A stretch of DNA of 64,000 bases. It comes from Carboxylicivirga fragile (GTDB taxonomy: Bacteria > Bacteroidota > Bacteroidia > Bacteroidales > Marinilabiliaceae). The translations under genes and the position numbers were made by a program. The notes beneath the pieces were generated by a model. It saw nothing but the letters and a program-made list of their open reading frames with translations, did no database searches and had not been told where the DNA came from. The DNA lies in the NCBI GenBank assembly GCA_025499625.1, contig JAFMVD010000026.1:1-64000 (forward strand), given 5' to 3'. Positions 31,887 through 41,082 of this stretch are shown piece after piece. Within the stretch, counting starts at the first letter, position 1, and each line of letters starts with the position of its first letter.

Positions 31887-32160
31887 GAAGTTGGGCCTTA
31901 TATAAATAAATTTCTTTCATATATAACGAAACACCAATGGCTTTAGTCTATAACCTTGGCATTAATGGCTAAAGATAAAAAAAGTGATGCAGTGTAAGAA
32001 TCCACAAGCACAGTATTTTTCAACAGGTAAGAAATTTGTAAAAAATAAATACAGGAAATCTACAAAAAGAATCAAGCAAAGCTATAGCTCGTAACAATAA
32101 GCCACCATATTATTCGATAAATATTGAACTTTAAGTTGTTAATAACTATGTAGAAATTAA

Positions 32161-32892
32161 TTAATCGAGTAGGTCAAAATCAATCTCTTCCTGCTTTGAT
32201 TCAACCAGGCGAGTATCCTCACATCTTATTGTACGTCCAGGAAATTTTTTCAAAAGATTGTAATTATGAGTAGCCATAACAACCGTTTTCCCCTCCTCAC
32301 AAATACGTTTTAGCAGAACCATTAACTCGTCAGAAGTATCTGGGTCGAGGTTCCCTGTTGGCTCATCTGCCAATATTAACTCAGGCTCATTAAGTAGCGA
32401 TCGTGCAATTCCGATACGTTGTTGCTCACCTCCTGATAATTGATGCGGCATCTTATAGCCCTTATGCACCATATCAACATGCGACAATACCTCGCGTATG
32501 CGCTTGTCAATCTCCTTGCTATTTTTCCAGCCAGTGGCTTTTAAAACGAATAAAAGATTGTTGTAAACAGTACGATCAGAAAGCAATTGGAAATCTTGAA
32601 AAATAATACCCATCTTTCTTCGAAGTGTGGGCACCAATTTATTTTTCATTCCCTTCAAAGGATAACCAGCCACAAATCCATACCCTTCTTTCAAAGGCAA
32701 TTCATTATACATGGTTTTCAATAAACTAGATTTACCACTACCAACTTTCCCGATTAGATAAACAAATTCGCCTGGCTTTATCTGGAAATTAACATCCTGA
32801 AGAATTAAATGCTCTTGTTGCCGAATACAAACATTGCTGAATTCAACGATATTTCCTTCTTTATTCGTTTTCTTTTCCGAAAGTTTAGTCAT
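32161..32892 (-). CDS. ftsE: FtsE-type cell-division ABC ATPase
   Basis: 243-residue ABC ATPase. Walker A GKVGSGKSS lies at 48-56, the Q-loop at QDFQLL (near 99-104), the signature LSGGEQQ at 152-158, Walker B LILADEP at 172-178 and the switch histidine in ATHNYN. The sequence is closest to FtsE, which with FtsX transmits ATP-driven signals to periplasmic peptidoglycan hydrolases. No ftsX is adjacent. Downstream lies an untranslated gap and upstream an aminotransferase on the same strand. The LolD/MacB-type alternative is possible, but the QDFQLLSDRTVYNN block favours FtsE. Confidence 0.85.
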   Translation of the reverse strand: MTKLSEKKTNKEGNIVEFSNVCIRQQEHLILQDVNFQIKPGEFVYLIGKVGSGKSSLLKTMYNELPLKEGYGFVAGYPLKGMKNKLVPTLRRKMGIIFQDFQLLSDRTVYNNLLFVLKATGWKNSKEIDKRIREVLSHVDMVHKGYKMPHQLSGGEQQRIGIARSLLNEPELILADEPTGNLDPDTSDELMVLLKRICEEGKTVVMATHNYNLLKKFPGRTIRCEDTRLVESKQEEIDFDLLD

Positions 32893-32958
32893 GCCGCTTC
32901 TAGCTTATTTTTACCTCAAAGAAACAACTTTTTTGAATCAATCAAAAAGCAATATGCT

Positions 32959-34158
32959 CTAGCTTAATTTTGCAAGTGCTACTTTTATGCGATCAAACGC
33001 TTTAATCAGCTGTTCTTCGCTAGTGGCATACGACAAACGAATGCAATTATCATCGCCAAATGCGCTTCCAGGAACAGATGCAACATGTGCCTTAGATAGT
33101 AAATACAAACATAAATCACTGGATGAATTTATTTTTATATCATCTATCGACTTACCAAAATAGTGTGATATATCCGGAAAAATGTAAAATGCTCCATCCG
33201 GAACTGATACTTCGAAACCAGGAATATCCTTTACTAAATCTAATACAAGATCTCTACGTTTATGGAACGCTGCGGTCATTTCCTCAACACAATCCTGACT
33301 TTCCTTAAGTGCACTTAAAGCAGCCATCTGAGCTATAGAACATGCACCAGACGTATATTGTCCTTGTAGTTTACTTGTTGCTTTAGCAATTGCTAAAGGA
33401 GCAGCAATGTAGCCAATCCTCCAGCCTGTCATAGCATATGCCTTAGACACACCATTTATTATTATCGTTCTATCCTTTAACGCAGCATTTTCAGCAAAAC
33501 TAGTATGTCTGCCCGAAAAACGAATCTTCTCGTATATTTCATCCGAAAGGATTAACACCTTTGGATACTTTTCTAAAACTACACATAAAGCTTCAACCTC
33601 CTTCTCAGAATAAACACTTCCGGTAGGATTAGAAGGCGAATTAAACATCACCGCTTTCGTATTGGGAGTAATTGCACTTTCGAGTTGCTCTGGTGTAATT
33701 TTAAAATCATTTTTCACACCAGCATTCACTACAACCGGTACACCTTCTGCTAACTTTACTAATTCAAGATAACTAACCCAAAAAGGTGCAGGAACAATAA
33801 CTTCGTCGCCCTTATTTATTACGCACTGCAAAACATTTGCTAAACTATGCTTGGCGCCATTTGAAACCACAATTTGCTGTGGTTCATATACCAGATTATT
33901 GTCTTTTTTCAGCTTTTCGCAAATAACCTTTTTTAGTTGAGGAAAACCAGCAACCGGCGGATATGTAGTTACATTATCGTTAATAGCCTGAATAGCTGCT
34001 TCCTTAATATGCTTTGGTGTATTAAAATCAGGTTCGCCAAGGGTTAAATTCACAACATCTACACCATTATCCTGTAGCTCCTTACTTTTCTGATTCATCA
34101 AAATTGTCTGTGATTCCGACAAATTATTAATTCTATCTGAAATTAGTCCTTTTTCCAT
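32959..34158 (-). CDS. Aspartate/aromatic aminotransferase, class I
   Basis: 399-residue PLP enzyme of the aspartate aminotransferase Ib type. The PLP lysine is in GVSKAYAMTGWRIGY (K239 counted from this ATG). The conserved NSPSNPTG binds the cofactor region, SDEIYEK holds the PLP-contacting Asp and Tyr, and a C-terminal arginine in NCIRLSYA binds the substrate carboxylate. The upstream TTG at 34167 is a poorer start. It is a single gene with a good promoter and a hairpin in its leader. Substrate specificity (aspartate versus prephenate or aromatic) cannot be settled by reading. Confidence 0.9.
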   Translation of the reverse strand: MEKGLISDRINNLSESQTILMNQKSKELQDNGVDVVNLTLGEPDFNTPKHIKEAAIQAINDNVTTYPPVAGFPQLKKVICEKLKKDNNLVYEPQQIVVSNGAKHSLANVLQCVINKGDEVIVPAPFWVSYLELVKLAEGVPVVVNAGVKNDFKITPEQLESAITPNTKAVMFNSPSNPTGSVYSEKEVEALCVVLEKYPKVLILSDEIYEKIRFSGRHTSFAENAALKDRTIIINGVSKAYAMTGWRIGYIAAPLAIAKATSKLQGQYTSGACSIAQMAALSALKESQDCVEEMTAAFHKRRDLVLDLVKDIPGFEVSVPDGAFYIFPDISHYFGKSIDDIKINSSSDLCLYLLSKAHVASVPGSAFGDDNCIRLSYATSEEQLIKAFDRIKVALAKLS

Positions 34159-34200
34159 ATTCTTCAATCACCCAAAAAGTTAAACACCTATAAATAACAA

Positions 34201-34220
34201 AGCTGATTCTGGAATCAGCC
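34201..34220 (-). other. Leader hairpin upstream of the aminotransferase gene
   Basis: Perfect inverted repeat AGCTGATT/AATCAGC(C) around a 4-base loop, inside the roughly 105-base predicted leader of the aminotransferase transcript. A TTTGTTATTT stretch follows on the minus strand, but no continuous U-tract. Possible regulatory or stabilising element. Confidence 0.35.
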
Positions 34221-34271
34221 AATTGTCATTTTAAACCAAAACATTTTTTTATCTTGCAATTATTATAGGTG

Positions 34272-34301
34272 CAAAATTAGTTAAAAATCATAAGCAAACA
34301 A
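34272..34301 (-). promoter_or_regulatory. Promoter of the aminotransferase gene
   Basis: Minus strand TTG (34301-34299), 19 bases, then TAATTTTG (34279-34272), an exact TAnnTTTG. Both element and spacing match the Bacteroidota consensus. Confidence 0.6.
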
Positions 34302-34455
34302 GAAACAAGTATATAGTAATTGTAATTTTTTTTAATTCGGATCTAACAATATTTGATTATTTAATTCATTTATCTACTAAATTAAAAGTTTTTAAACCAT
34401 TTTTTATTGGATTAAACAGTTACGAATTGATTTCTTTAATAATAAATAATATTTC

Positions 34456-34980
34456 ATGCTCAACCTGAACGAACTTATTCAATCATCATTACCATTCTTT
34501 TTATTTGCAATACCATTATTAATATTGGTAAGATGTTTTTTAAAACACAACCTTAAGCTCAAACAAATAGAATTAGCTTCTTCACTAAAGAAAGAATTAA
34601 TACCAAATAAGATACAGGCCTACGAAAGAGTAACTCTTTTATTAGAACGTATTCATCCGGAAACACTTATTCTTAGAGAGCAGCAAGCAGGCTTAAGCAA
34701 CATGCAACTTCACAAGCAGCTTCTAAAAAGTATCAGAACCGAATTTGATCACAACATAGCAATGCAAATATATATGCCTTCAAAAACGTGGGAGTATGTT
34801 ACAAAGGCACGCGATGAAGTTAGTAAACTAATCAACACATGCTCAAGCCAAGTTCAACCCAATAACCCATCAATGGAACTTGCACACAAAATACTTGAGA
34901 AAACCATTAATGAAACAAACTATTACATTACAAAGGCAAAAGAGAAACTGAATAACGACATTGAATTAATGTATTTATAG
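34456..34980 (+). CDS. DUF7935-family membrane-anchored protein
   Basis: 174 residues with one N-terminal transmembrane helix (about 12-28) and a helical cytoplasmic part. The segment IQAYERVTLLLERIHPETLILRE, then IRTEFDHNIAMQIYMPSKTWE, matches my recollection of the Bacteroidota family DUF7935. No function is known for it. It starts a plus-strand run with a glycosyltransferase 15 bases downstream, but the association with polysaccharide genes may be accidental. Confidence 0.75.
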   Translation: MLNLNELIQSSLPFFLFAIPLLILVRCFLKHNLKLKQIELASSLKKELIPNKIQAYERVTLLLERIHPETLILREQQAGLSNMQLHKQLLKSIRTEFDHNIAMQIYMPSKTWEYVTKARDEVSKLINTCSSQVQPNNPSMELAHKILEKTINETNYYITKAKEKLNNDIELMYL

Positions 34981-34995
34981 GTACAAGAAATATAC

Positions 34996-35751
34996 ATGCA
35001 CAAAATATCCTTAATAACTGTTACATACAACAGTGCAACAACTCTAGAATCAACCATTAAAAGTATTGCTGAGCAAACAGCATATGAAGAAATTGAATAC
35101 ATAATAATAGATGGCAATTCTTCCGATAACACAGTTGATGTCATTAAAGAAAATGAAAAACTAATTAATAAGTGGATTAGCGAACCTGATAACGGCATAT
35201 ACGATGCGATGAATAAGGGCGTAAAAATGGCAAGTGGTAAATGGATTGGTTTTTTACATGCAGATGATATTTTTGCAAACAACAAAGTAATTGAAACTTT
35301 AATAGACTTAGTATCCAACAACGAATACAACACAGTTTATGGCAATCTCGATTATGTAAGTGCAAACAATATTGACAAAACCATCAGACAATGGATTAGC
35401 AAACCATTTGAGAAAAGCATGTTAAAAAAAGGATGGATGCCACCACATCCTACCCTATACATTAATAAAGAACATTTCTCGAAAATAGGTTTATTCAATA
35501 CAGACTATAAAATAGCTGCCGATTTTGATTTCGTACTGAGGCTTTTTTCACATCCCCATACAGCAAGCATTTTTAATAATCGACTAATGATTAAAATGCG
35601 TGTTGGTGGAGCGAGTAATCGATCCATTAAAAACATCCTTACAAAATCGAAAGAAGATTATCTGGCGCTCAAAAGAAATAACATTGGTGGTGCAGTGGCA
35701 TTAATAAAAAAGAACACGAGTAAGCTTCATCAATTTTTCAAGAAATCGTGA
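34996..35751 (+). CDS. Family 2 glycosyltransferase
   Basis: 251-residue GT-A fold transferase, probably cytoplasmic or peripheral, adding a sugar to a cell-surface polysaccharide. The N-terminal nucleotide-sugar site reads SLITVTYNSA, followed by IDGNSSDNT and the metal-binding LHADD (DxD-like, near residue 89). The acceptor-side GWMPPHPTLYI and AADFDFVLRLF are typical of the WcaA-like subgroup. Its stop overlaps the next start by four bases (GTGA), which shows translational coupling with the nucleotidyltransferase-fold gene. Confidence 0.88.
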   Translation: MHKISLITVTYNSATTLESTIKSIAEQTAYEEIEYIIIDGNSSDNTVDVIKENEKLINKWISEPDNGIYDAMNKGVKMASGKWIGFLHADDIFANNKVIETLIDLVSNNEYNTVYGNLDYVSANNIDKTIRQWISKPFEKSMLKKGWMPPHPTLYINKEHFSKIGLFNTDYKIAADFDFVLRLFSHPHTASIFNNRLMIKMRVGGASNRSIKNILTKSKEDYLALKRNNIGGAVALIKKNTSKLHQFFKKS

Positions 35752-36911
35752 GTACGAATAAGTCAAATACAAACAACGAACTTGCCATCTATTTTGAAAG
35801 CAAATTGCAGGCTCATGAGCAATTTCTTATTAAAAACATTTTTAATAATGGAGAATTAGCAGAAACAAGCATATTTGACGAAACTAAATTAACGGCATAT
35901 AGCACTAAAAACGGTGTTGCTCCATTATTATTTAAACACAAGACCACTGAAACATTAAGCGATTCATCTAAAAAAACACTACAGAATTCATACTTCAAAA
36001 CCCTACTCAATAACACGCAACATTTCGAAACCATTAAATGGATTCAAAACACTTTAACGAAGCACAACATTGAGTTCCTCTTCCTAAAAGGAAGCCTATT
36101 GGCTCATACAAGATACAGCGATGCCTCCTTACGCCCCATGAGCGATATCGATTTTATTGTTGAAACAGGGAAAGTAGTAGAGGCATACAAGGTATTAATG
36201 AATGGTGGTGCATCTGGTAAACAAATGCCTTTTACGATTGCAGCAAACGATCATCACTTACCTCAAATTAAATATGGTAACAGTTTAATTGAAATACACC
36301 AGACACTGTTTCCAATAAACTCGAAATACAACATTGATACAACTACATTATTTAAACATCGAATAATGTGGGAAAAGCAAAACATTTCGATACCAGGCCC
36401 GAGCGTGGCACACACAGCAATTCACGTTGCCCTACACCTATATTATACGTTTTTAAGAGGTGGACTTAGGCTTTCGTGGTTTTGTGATTTACACATGCTT
36501 GTGAACGACCTGGATCAAATTAACCAGAAAGAGCTTAATGACTTCGCCAAACAACATAAATTGATTCCTGCACTTAGTTTTGTTGGCGAATTCTATTCAC
36601 TGCTTAGCAATAAAACGTTACCAAATTGGCCGATAAACACCGATAAAACCATTAGAAAGATAGATATTGACAGAGTTACCAAAAGCTTTAGAGCAAATGA
36701 ACAACAGGACACTCGCGAAAGCTATCAATTAATTATTGAACAAATAAACGAAGCCAAGAGCCTCAAGGAAAAACTTTCCATCATCAATCTACGCCTGACT
36801 AAAAACAACAGTTTAAAAGGATTACAATTACTGAAACACATTGCTATAACCAGCTATCGTTCGTCTGGTTATATCATAAATCACACTCTTAAAAAACTAA
36901 GATTGAAATAG
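35748..36911 (+). CDS. Nucleotidyltransferase-family protein (NTP_transf_5)
   Basis: 387 residues. The central FLFLKGSLLAHTRY followed by RPMSDIDFIV is the signature of the NTP_transf_5 family (PF14907), whose members are common in exopolysaccharide operons. DIDF gives the paired acidic residues of a nucleotidyltransferase, and the first Asp of the pattern follows RPMS. The start is GTG, overlapping the glycosyltransferase stop. The stop lies 4 bases from the end of the convergent tyrosine-kinase gene. The substrate is unknown, since the family is largely uncharacterised. Confidence 0.82.
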   Translation: MSTNKSNTNNELAIYFESKLQAHEQFLIKNIFNNGELAETSIFDETKLTAYSTKNGVAPLLFKHKTTETLSDSSKKTLQNSYFKTLLNNTQHFETIKWIQNTLTKHNIEFLFLKGSLLAHTRYSDASLRPMSDIDFIVETGKVVEAYKVLMNGGASGKQMPFTIAANDHHLPQIKYGNSLIEIHQTLFPINSKYNIDTTTLFKHRIMWEKQNISIPGPSVAHTAIHVALHLYYTFLRGGLRLSWFCDLHMLVNDLDQINQKELNDFAKQHKLIPALSFVGEFYSLLSNKTLPNWPINTDKTIRKIDIDRVTKSFRANEQQDTRESYQLIIEQINEAKSLKEKLSIINLRLTKNNSLKGLQLLKHIAITSYRSSGYIINHTLKKLRLK

Positions 36912-36915
36912 TAAT

Positions 36916-39315
36916 CTAAGAATTAGCATATTGACTACCATCATAGTATTCGGCAGAATAATAACCATATGACTTTTCATTTAAAGAAACGTCATTAACG
37001 ATTAGACCTAAGTTCCCAACTTCATCATGAATAAGGTTATCAACCGTTAATTTCATATGCTCCTTAAGTGTATAATTGGCTCGAACAACAAACAAGTTAT
37101 TATCTGAAAATTGCATCAACATACGTGCATCTGCCACTAAACCTACCGGCGGCGAATCCACAATTACCACATCAAAATTAGAGCGCAGGTATTCAAAAAG
37201 CGTATTGGTATTATCTCCCGAAATCAATTCACTAGGATTTGGTGGAATTGGCCCGGCCGGAATAACAAATAAATTATCATATGAAGTCTCATAAATCATA
37301 TCTTCAATAGAACATTGCCCTATTAAATAATTGGATAAACCATCACGACCATTTAAATCAAACAATGCAGTAAGACGGGGCTTACGTAAATCAAAACCAA
37401 GTAAAACAGTTTTTTTCCCTGAAATACTAAAAACGGATGCTAAATTTTGAGCACAGAAAGTTTTTCCCTCACCCGTATTAGTACTCGTTAAAGAAATAAT
37501 CTTAGCTCCGGCTCCGCTCGACATAAATTTCAACTTGGTACGAATAGCACGAAACGATTCACTTATAACAGAATGAGGCTTATCATGAATCACATTTTGA
37601 GCATCGCTTTTACTATGAATAATCATACCCATAATAGGCAAATTAGGCACCAAATAATCCACATCATCCTTACCCCTAACCTTGGTATTTAGAAACTCCT
37701 TTAAAACAATGAAACCAACTGGAATCAACAAAGCAAGCATAAAGCCTTTTTGATAATTACTTTTACTTTTAGGAGAAACAATTGCAGAAATTGAAGCGTT
37801 GTCAATTATTTCATTGTCTGGAACATTACTTGCCTTAGCAATTTGAGTTTCAGAATGCTTTTGGAGTAAGAATGTATAAATAGCATCGTTTAATTTATAA
37901 GTCCGATCAATTTTCAAATAACTCTTTTCCAAGTCGGGCAACAAATCCATATCATCAACAACACCATCCATCTTACGAGTAATTTTACCCCTCTCCAATT
38001 CATAGCTTTTGAGCACCTGATTAACCGCCCGTTTTAAATTATCAGACGTAACTCCAATTTTAGTTTCTAATGCTTTTATATAATGATTATCACTCTCTGC
38101 TGCCGAAGTCAGCATCTCACGTTCCTCTTCAAGTGTAATCAATTGCATAACCAATTGATTAACCAATCCGGTATTTTCATCATCAACAGCAGGCAACATA
38201 AACTCCTCTATATCGGTAGCTGTTTCGAGATTAGATTGAAGATATCTATAATACCCCTCTTGCATTTCAATCATCTTCAGCTCCTTATCCGCCTCAAAAT
38301 ATTGCTCTGCTAATTTCTGAGAAAACTCAGAGGGTCCCATAAATCGATTGTTTTTTCGAAAGTTCAATAGTCTATTTTGCACTTTATCTAAGGTATCAGC
38401 TATACTCTTTAACTGCACCTCAATAAAATCCAGAGATCGAGTCGCCATATAATTCTTTCGATCAAGATTATGCTCCAGAATAACAATCGATAGTTCATCT
38501 AAGAACCGCCTAATTTTCTCAGTATTGGTTCCTACTGAAGTAATAAAAACAATATTCGATCCTTCGCGATAAGGACTCACACCTAAACTACCACGATATT
38601 CGCCAGCCAATTGATTATGCGACTTAAAAACAACGTAGTACTTATTTTGAGGACTAATTTGACCAGATACACCTTTAATCCTAAATGAAAATCCCTTTTC
38701 AGTAACCCATTCATTTAGCTTAACCTGTTTTGCAAAGTTAATCGCACTTAAGCCACCCGCACCCGATTGCTTATTATAATTATACAAACGACCACCTTCG
38801 GCTTCAACTTTTAAATCAACAGAACCATTCGAGGTAAACTGTATTGATATCGGTACATTAAGCAACTGAGGATGTAATGAATCGAATTCGACAACAAACG
38901 GGCTATTATGGTACAATTCCGTATCCTTAATCATCCCTTCCTGGTAATACGACAAACCAAAATCAAGTCGATCAATGGCCTTTTTAATCAATTTTCGAGA
39001 TCGAATAATAAAGGTCTGATTTTCCACACTCCTAACCTCAGGTGATAATCCAAATCCCTCAATTAAATCTGATTTTGAAACAGATTGATTCTCACCACTT
39101 TTCAACAGTAAAGTAGCTCGCGCTTGATAAACCGGAACAGTATAGCGATGATACATAAATACTGAACCTAAACAAATGGGAAATGAAATAAGAAATAGAT
39201 ACCAATTTTTACGCAACAAAAATAAAATGCGATTCAAATCAAACAATGAATCTGCTTTTTTTTGTGAATCAATACTATTTCCTGAATATGAATTTTGTGA
39301 TGTTTCTGTTGACAT
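36916..39315 (-). CDS. Wzc-like polysaccharide biosynthesis tyrosine autokinase
   Basis: 799-residue inner-membrane co-polymerase and BY-kinase controlling polysaccharide chain length and export. A Wzz domain has its first transmembrane helix at about 38-54 and a coiled-coil periplasmic part (about 290-470). The second helix is near 525-543. The cytoplasmic kinase has Walker A TSTNTGEGKTFCAQN, Walker A' LLGFDLRKPRL and Walker B VIVDSPP. A C-terminal tyrosine cluster (YGYYSAEYYDGSQY) serves for autophosphorylation. No wza-type export gene is next to it. The minus-strand TATATTTG at 39334-39341 is a likely -7 element. Confidence 0.92.
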   Translation of the reverse strand: MSTETSQNSYSGNSIDSQKKADSLFDLNRILFLLRKNWYLFLISFPICLGSVFMYHRYTVPVYQARATLLLKSGENQSVSKSDLIEGFGLSPEVRSVENQTFIIRSRKLIKKAIDRLDFGLSYYQEGMIKDTELYHNSPFVVEFDSLHPQLLNVPISIQFTSNGSVDLKVEAEGGRLYNYNKQSGAGGLSAINFAKQVKLNEWVTEKGFSFRIKGVSGQISPQNKYYVVFKSHNQLAGEYRGSLGVSPYREGSNIVFITSVGTNTEKIRRFLDELSIVILEHNLDRKNYMATRSLDFIEVQLKSIADTLDKVQNRLLNFRKNNRFMGPSEFSQKLAEQYFEADKELKMIEMQEGYYRYLQSNLETATDIEEFMLPAVDDENTGLVNQLVMQLITLEEEREMLTSAAESDNHYIKALETKIGVTSDNLKRAVNQVLKSYELERGKITRKMDGVVDDMDLLPDLEKSYLKIDRTYKLNDAIYTFLLQKHSETQIAKASNVPDNEIIDNASISAIVSPKSKSNYQKGFMLALLIPVGFIVLKEFLNTKVRGKDDVDYLVPNLPIMGMIIHSKSDAQNVIHDKPHSVISESFRAIRTKLKFMSSGAGAKIISLTSTNTGEGKTFCAQNLASVFSISGKKTVLLGFDLRKPRLTALFDLNGRDGLSNYLIGQCSIEDMIYETSYDNLFVIPAGPIPPNPSELISGDNTNTLFEYLRSNFDVVIVDSPPVGLVADARMLMQFSDNNLFVVRANYTLKEHMKLTVDNLIHDEVGNLGLIVNDVSLNEKSYGYYSAEYYDGSQYANS

Positions 39316-39333
39316 TAGCTACAGTTTGTTGCC

Positions 39334-39341
39334 CAAATATA
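39334..39341 (-). promoter_or_regulatory. -7 promoter element for the Wzc-like gene
   Basis: Exact TAnnTTTG (TATATTTG on the minus strand), 19 bases before the ATG. No clear -33 element. Confidence 0.4.
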
Positions 39342-39390
39342 ATCATTTTAAGAATTAATAAGATTAAGTAGAATAGAAAGACAAAAAGCA

Positions 39391-40719
39391 CTATTGGATT
39401 GGGCTACGATACAGAAAACTACCCAGTGCATAATCTCCTGAAAACGCTTCGCCATTATAAGCCATTAATCCTCGAACAAAAACAAACTCCGCCCTTCCTT
39501 TTAATTTCAAACTTATAGGCTTCGAATCAAGTTCTTGCGGAAAATTACAGTAAATATTACGCTCATAATCAGGATCCCAAATAATTAAGTCGGCATCAGA
39601 ACCCGTTCTTAGCACGCCTTTTTTTGGATATAAACCCATCAGTTTCGACGCTCGCTCAGCCATAATCGAAACAAATTCCATCAAAGAAATCTTCTCTCGA
39701 ATAACGCCCGAAGTGTAAATAACAGATAAAAAATTCTTTATTAAAAAATATTCATCGGGACGGTTATGAACCTGACTATCCTTAACTACACCTTCGCTCG
39801 AAAGCGTTAATGACGGCCGAACAATAAAGAAATGATCACTTTTAATCAGCTCCCAGAATTCCTCATGAGAAATTAAACTTAATGTATCAACCAGAGGAAT
39901 TCCGAAAAAAACTGAGTTCTTATCGACCTTATAGTCCGCTGAATCACCCAAATAAAAAGGATACATCAATTCGGAATATACCAAGCCTGTTTCTTTGAAA
40001 AGTAATATAATTTCAATCTGCTCCCTAAAACAAATGTTTTGAAGCAATACTTTACAGCCTGCAGATGTAGACAGATCCAATATTCGCTTTAGATTTAAAA
40101 GGTATTGTTTAATGGCTTGTTCATACTCGTAACTCTTTTTTAATGAAGAATTACTTGCATCAAAAGGGGCATCCATCTCAACCATTAACAACAAATCAAA
40201 TTGAGCAGCCGTCTTAATCAGTTCAATCAAATTCGCAATTTCACCTTCATCATCTAATGGCCACTGCAAAAAGAAAGAAGTGATTCCTTCGTGCGAATAA
40301 CAATAATCCAGCTCCTTCTCATCAAAACGATCCCATCCTTGCAAGGATAAATGAAAGCCATAATCCGGCACCACATTTAGAGGTCGTTTTTTTTGTTTTA
40401 AAAGCTCAAGGCTGGAATCATCCGATAAACCGGGTACAATTGTTTCAAGAACCGTTGTGGTACCCCCAACAATTTCAGCTTGATTAAACTTTCTTTGCGA
40501 CTCGGGTTCCTGACTGCATGCGTCGAAGAAAGAAATATTGATATCAAGTGCGCCTGGCATTAAGTATTTACCTCCAGCATCAATAACAGGCGTTTCAGGT
40601 TCGGGTCGCTCCAAATTATCTTCAATGGCTAAAATTTTATTATTACCAATAAGCAAATCCTTTTCAAGCACATTAGTGCCATCCACGATTTTGCCATTTT
40701 TGATTAACACATAGTCCAT
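39391..40719 (-). CDS. Hydantoinase/dihydroorotase-fold protein, metal ligands lost
   Basis: 442 residues with the complete amidohydrolase fold. The N-terminal composite beta-domain (VLIKNGKIVDG..., VIDAGGKYLMPG) leads into the barrel, and the C-terminal GSDADLIIWDPD is present. The metal-binding residues are missing. The usual DxHxH reads D59-I-N61-I-S63. The carbamoylated lysine of GI-x-SFK is F150 in GITSFF. The HAE histidine is E181 (VEMD), and the next histidine site is occupied by Gln or Asn near 227. The final Asp block (about 295-310) has no DHxP motif. It is therefore probably non-catalytic, comparable in principle to the PyrC' pseudo-dihydroorotases. The frame is open and intact, so it seems kept for another role. 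Confidence 0.8.
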   Translation of the reverse strand: MDYVLIKNGKIVDGTNVLEKDLLIGNNKILAIEDNLERPEPETPVIDAGGKYLMPGALDINISFFDACSQEPESQRKFNQAEIVGGTTTVLETIVPGLSDDSSLELLKQKKRPLNVVPDYGFHLSLQGWDRFDEKELDYCYSHEGITSFFLQWPLDDEGEIANLIELIKTAAQFDLLLMVEMDAPFDASNSSLKKSYEYEQAIKQYLLNLKRILDLSTSAGCKVLLQNICFREQIEIILLFKETGLVYSELMYPFYLGDSADYKVDKNSVFFGIPLVDTLSLISHEEFWELIKSDHFFIVRPSLTLSSEGVVKDSQVHNRPDEYFLIKNFLSVIYTSGVIREKISLMEFVSIMAERASKLMGLYPKKGVLRTGSDADLIIWDPDYERNIYCNFPQELDSKPISLKLKGRAEFVFVRGLMAYNGEAFSGDYALGSFLYRSPIQ

Positions 40720-40851
40720 TGCCGAAGATTTTCATTAAATGTATTGAAAACACAATAGTTATGCAAATGAACCTCAATTAAAGAATCTTAAAAGACATTC
40801 TATTTAACAATCATAAATAAAAAAGACACCTTGTTTTTATGTATATCTGTC

Positions 40852-40884
40852 TTGCTAATCATTTCGTATAAATTAATACTTTTG
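40852..40884 (+). promoter_or_regulatory. Intact promoter before the EamA remnant
   Basis: TTG (40852-40854), 22 bases, then TACTTTTG (40877-40884), an exact TAnnTTTG, 10 bases before the remnant's ATG. The promoter has outlived the gene. Confidence 0.55.
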
Positions 40885-40894
40885 GCAATAAAAA

Positions 40895-41082
40895 ATGTGG
40901 TTTTTCTTTGCTCTAATATCTGCATCCTTCTTAGGCTTTTACGATGTTCTAAAAAAGATATCAGTCAATAAAAATGCTGTTTTACCAGTCTTATTGGTTA
41001 GCACCACAACTTCTGCACTACTCTTTATTTAATTGGCATCCTTTCCGGAATTATCCTCATAATTATAGGCTCTGCCTACTAA
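40895..41082 (+). pseudogene. EamA/DMT transporter remnant (internally deleted)
   Basis: From the ATG, 45 codons translate to a typical EamA-type first helix region (MWFFFALISASFLGFYDVLK... ending STTTSALLFI) and then stop at 41030-41032. In a shifted frame, 41032-41082 encodes IGILSGIILIIIGSAY followed by a stop, which looks like the last helix of the same family. An intact member would have about 290 residues, so roughly 230 codons of the middle are gone and the frame is broken. It is therefore a remnant of a drug/metabolite transporter gene. Family recognition is from pattern memory. Confidence 0.6.

Noticed and set aside
34923-35333. Minus-strand frame of 136 codons across the glycosyltransferase gene
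   Set aside because: The opposite strand holds a clear glycosyltransferase. The minus frame has low-complexity Leu/Ser composition typical of antisense frames.
34996-39315. Idea of a complete capsule locus
   Set aside because: Only three genes with polysaccharide motifs are present, on opposing strands, without export or polymerase genes.
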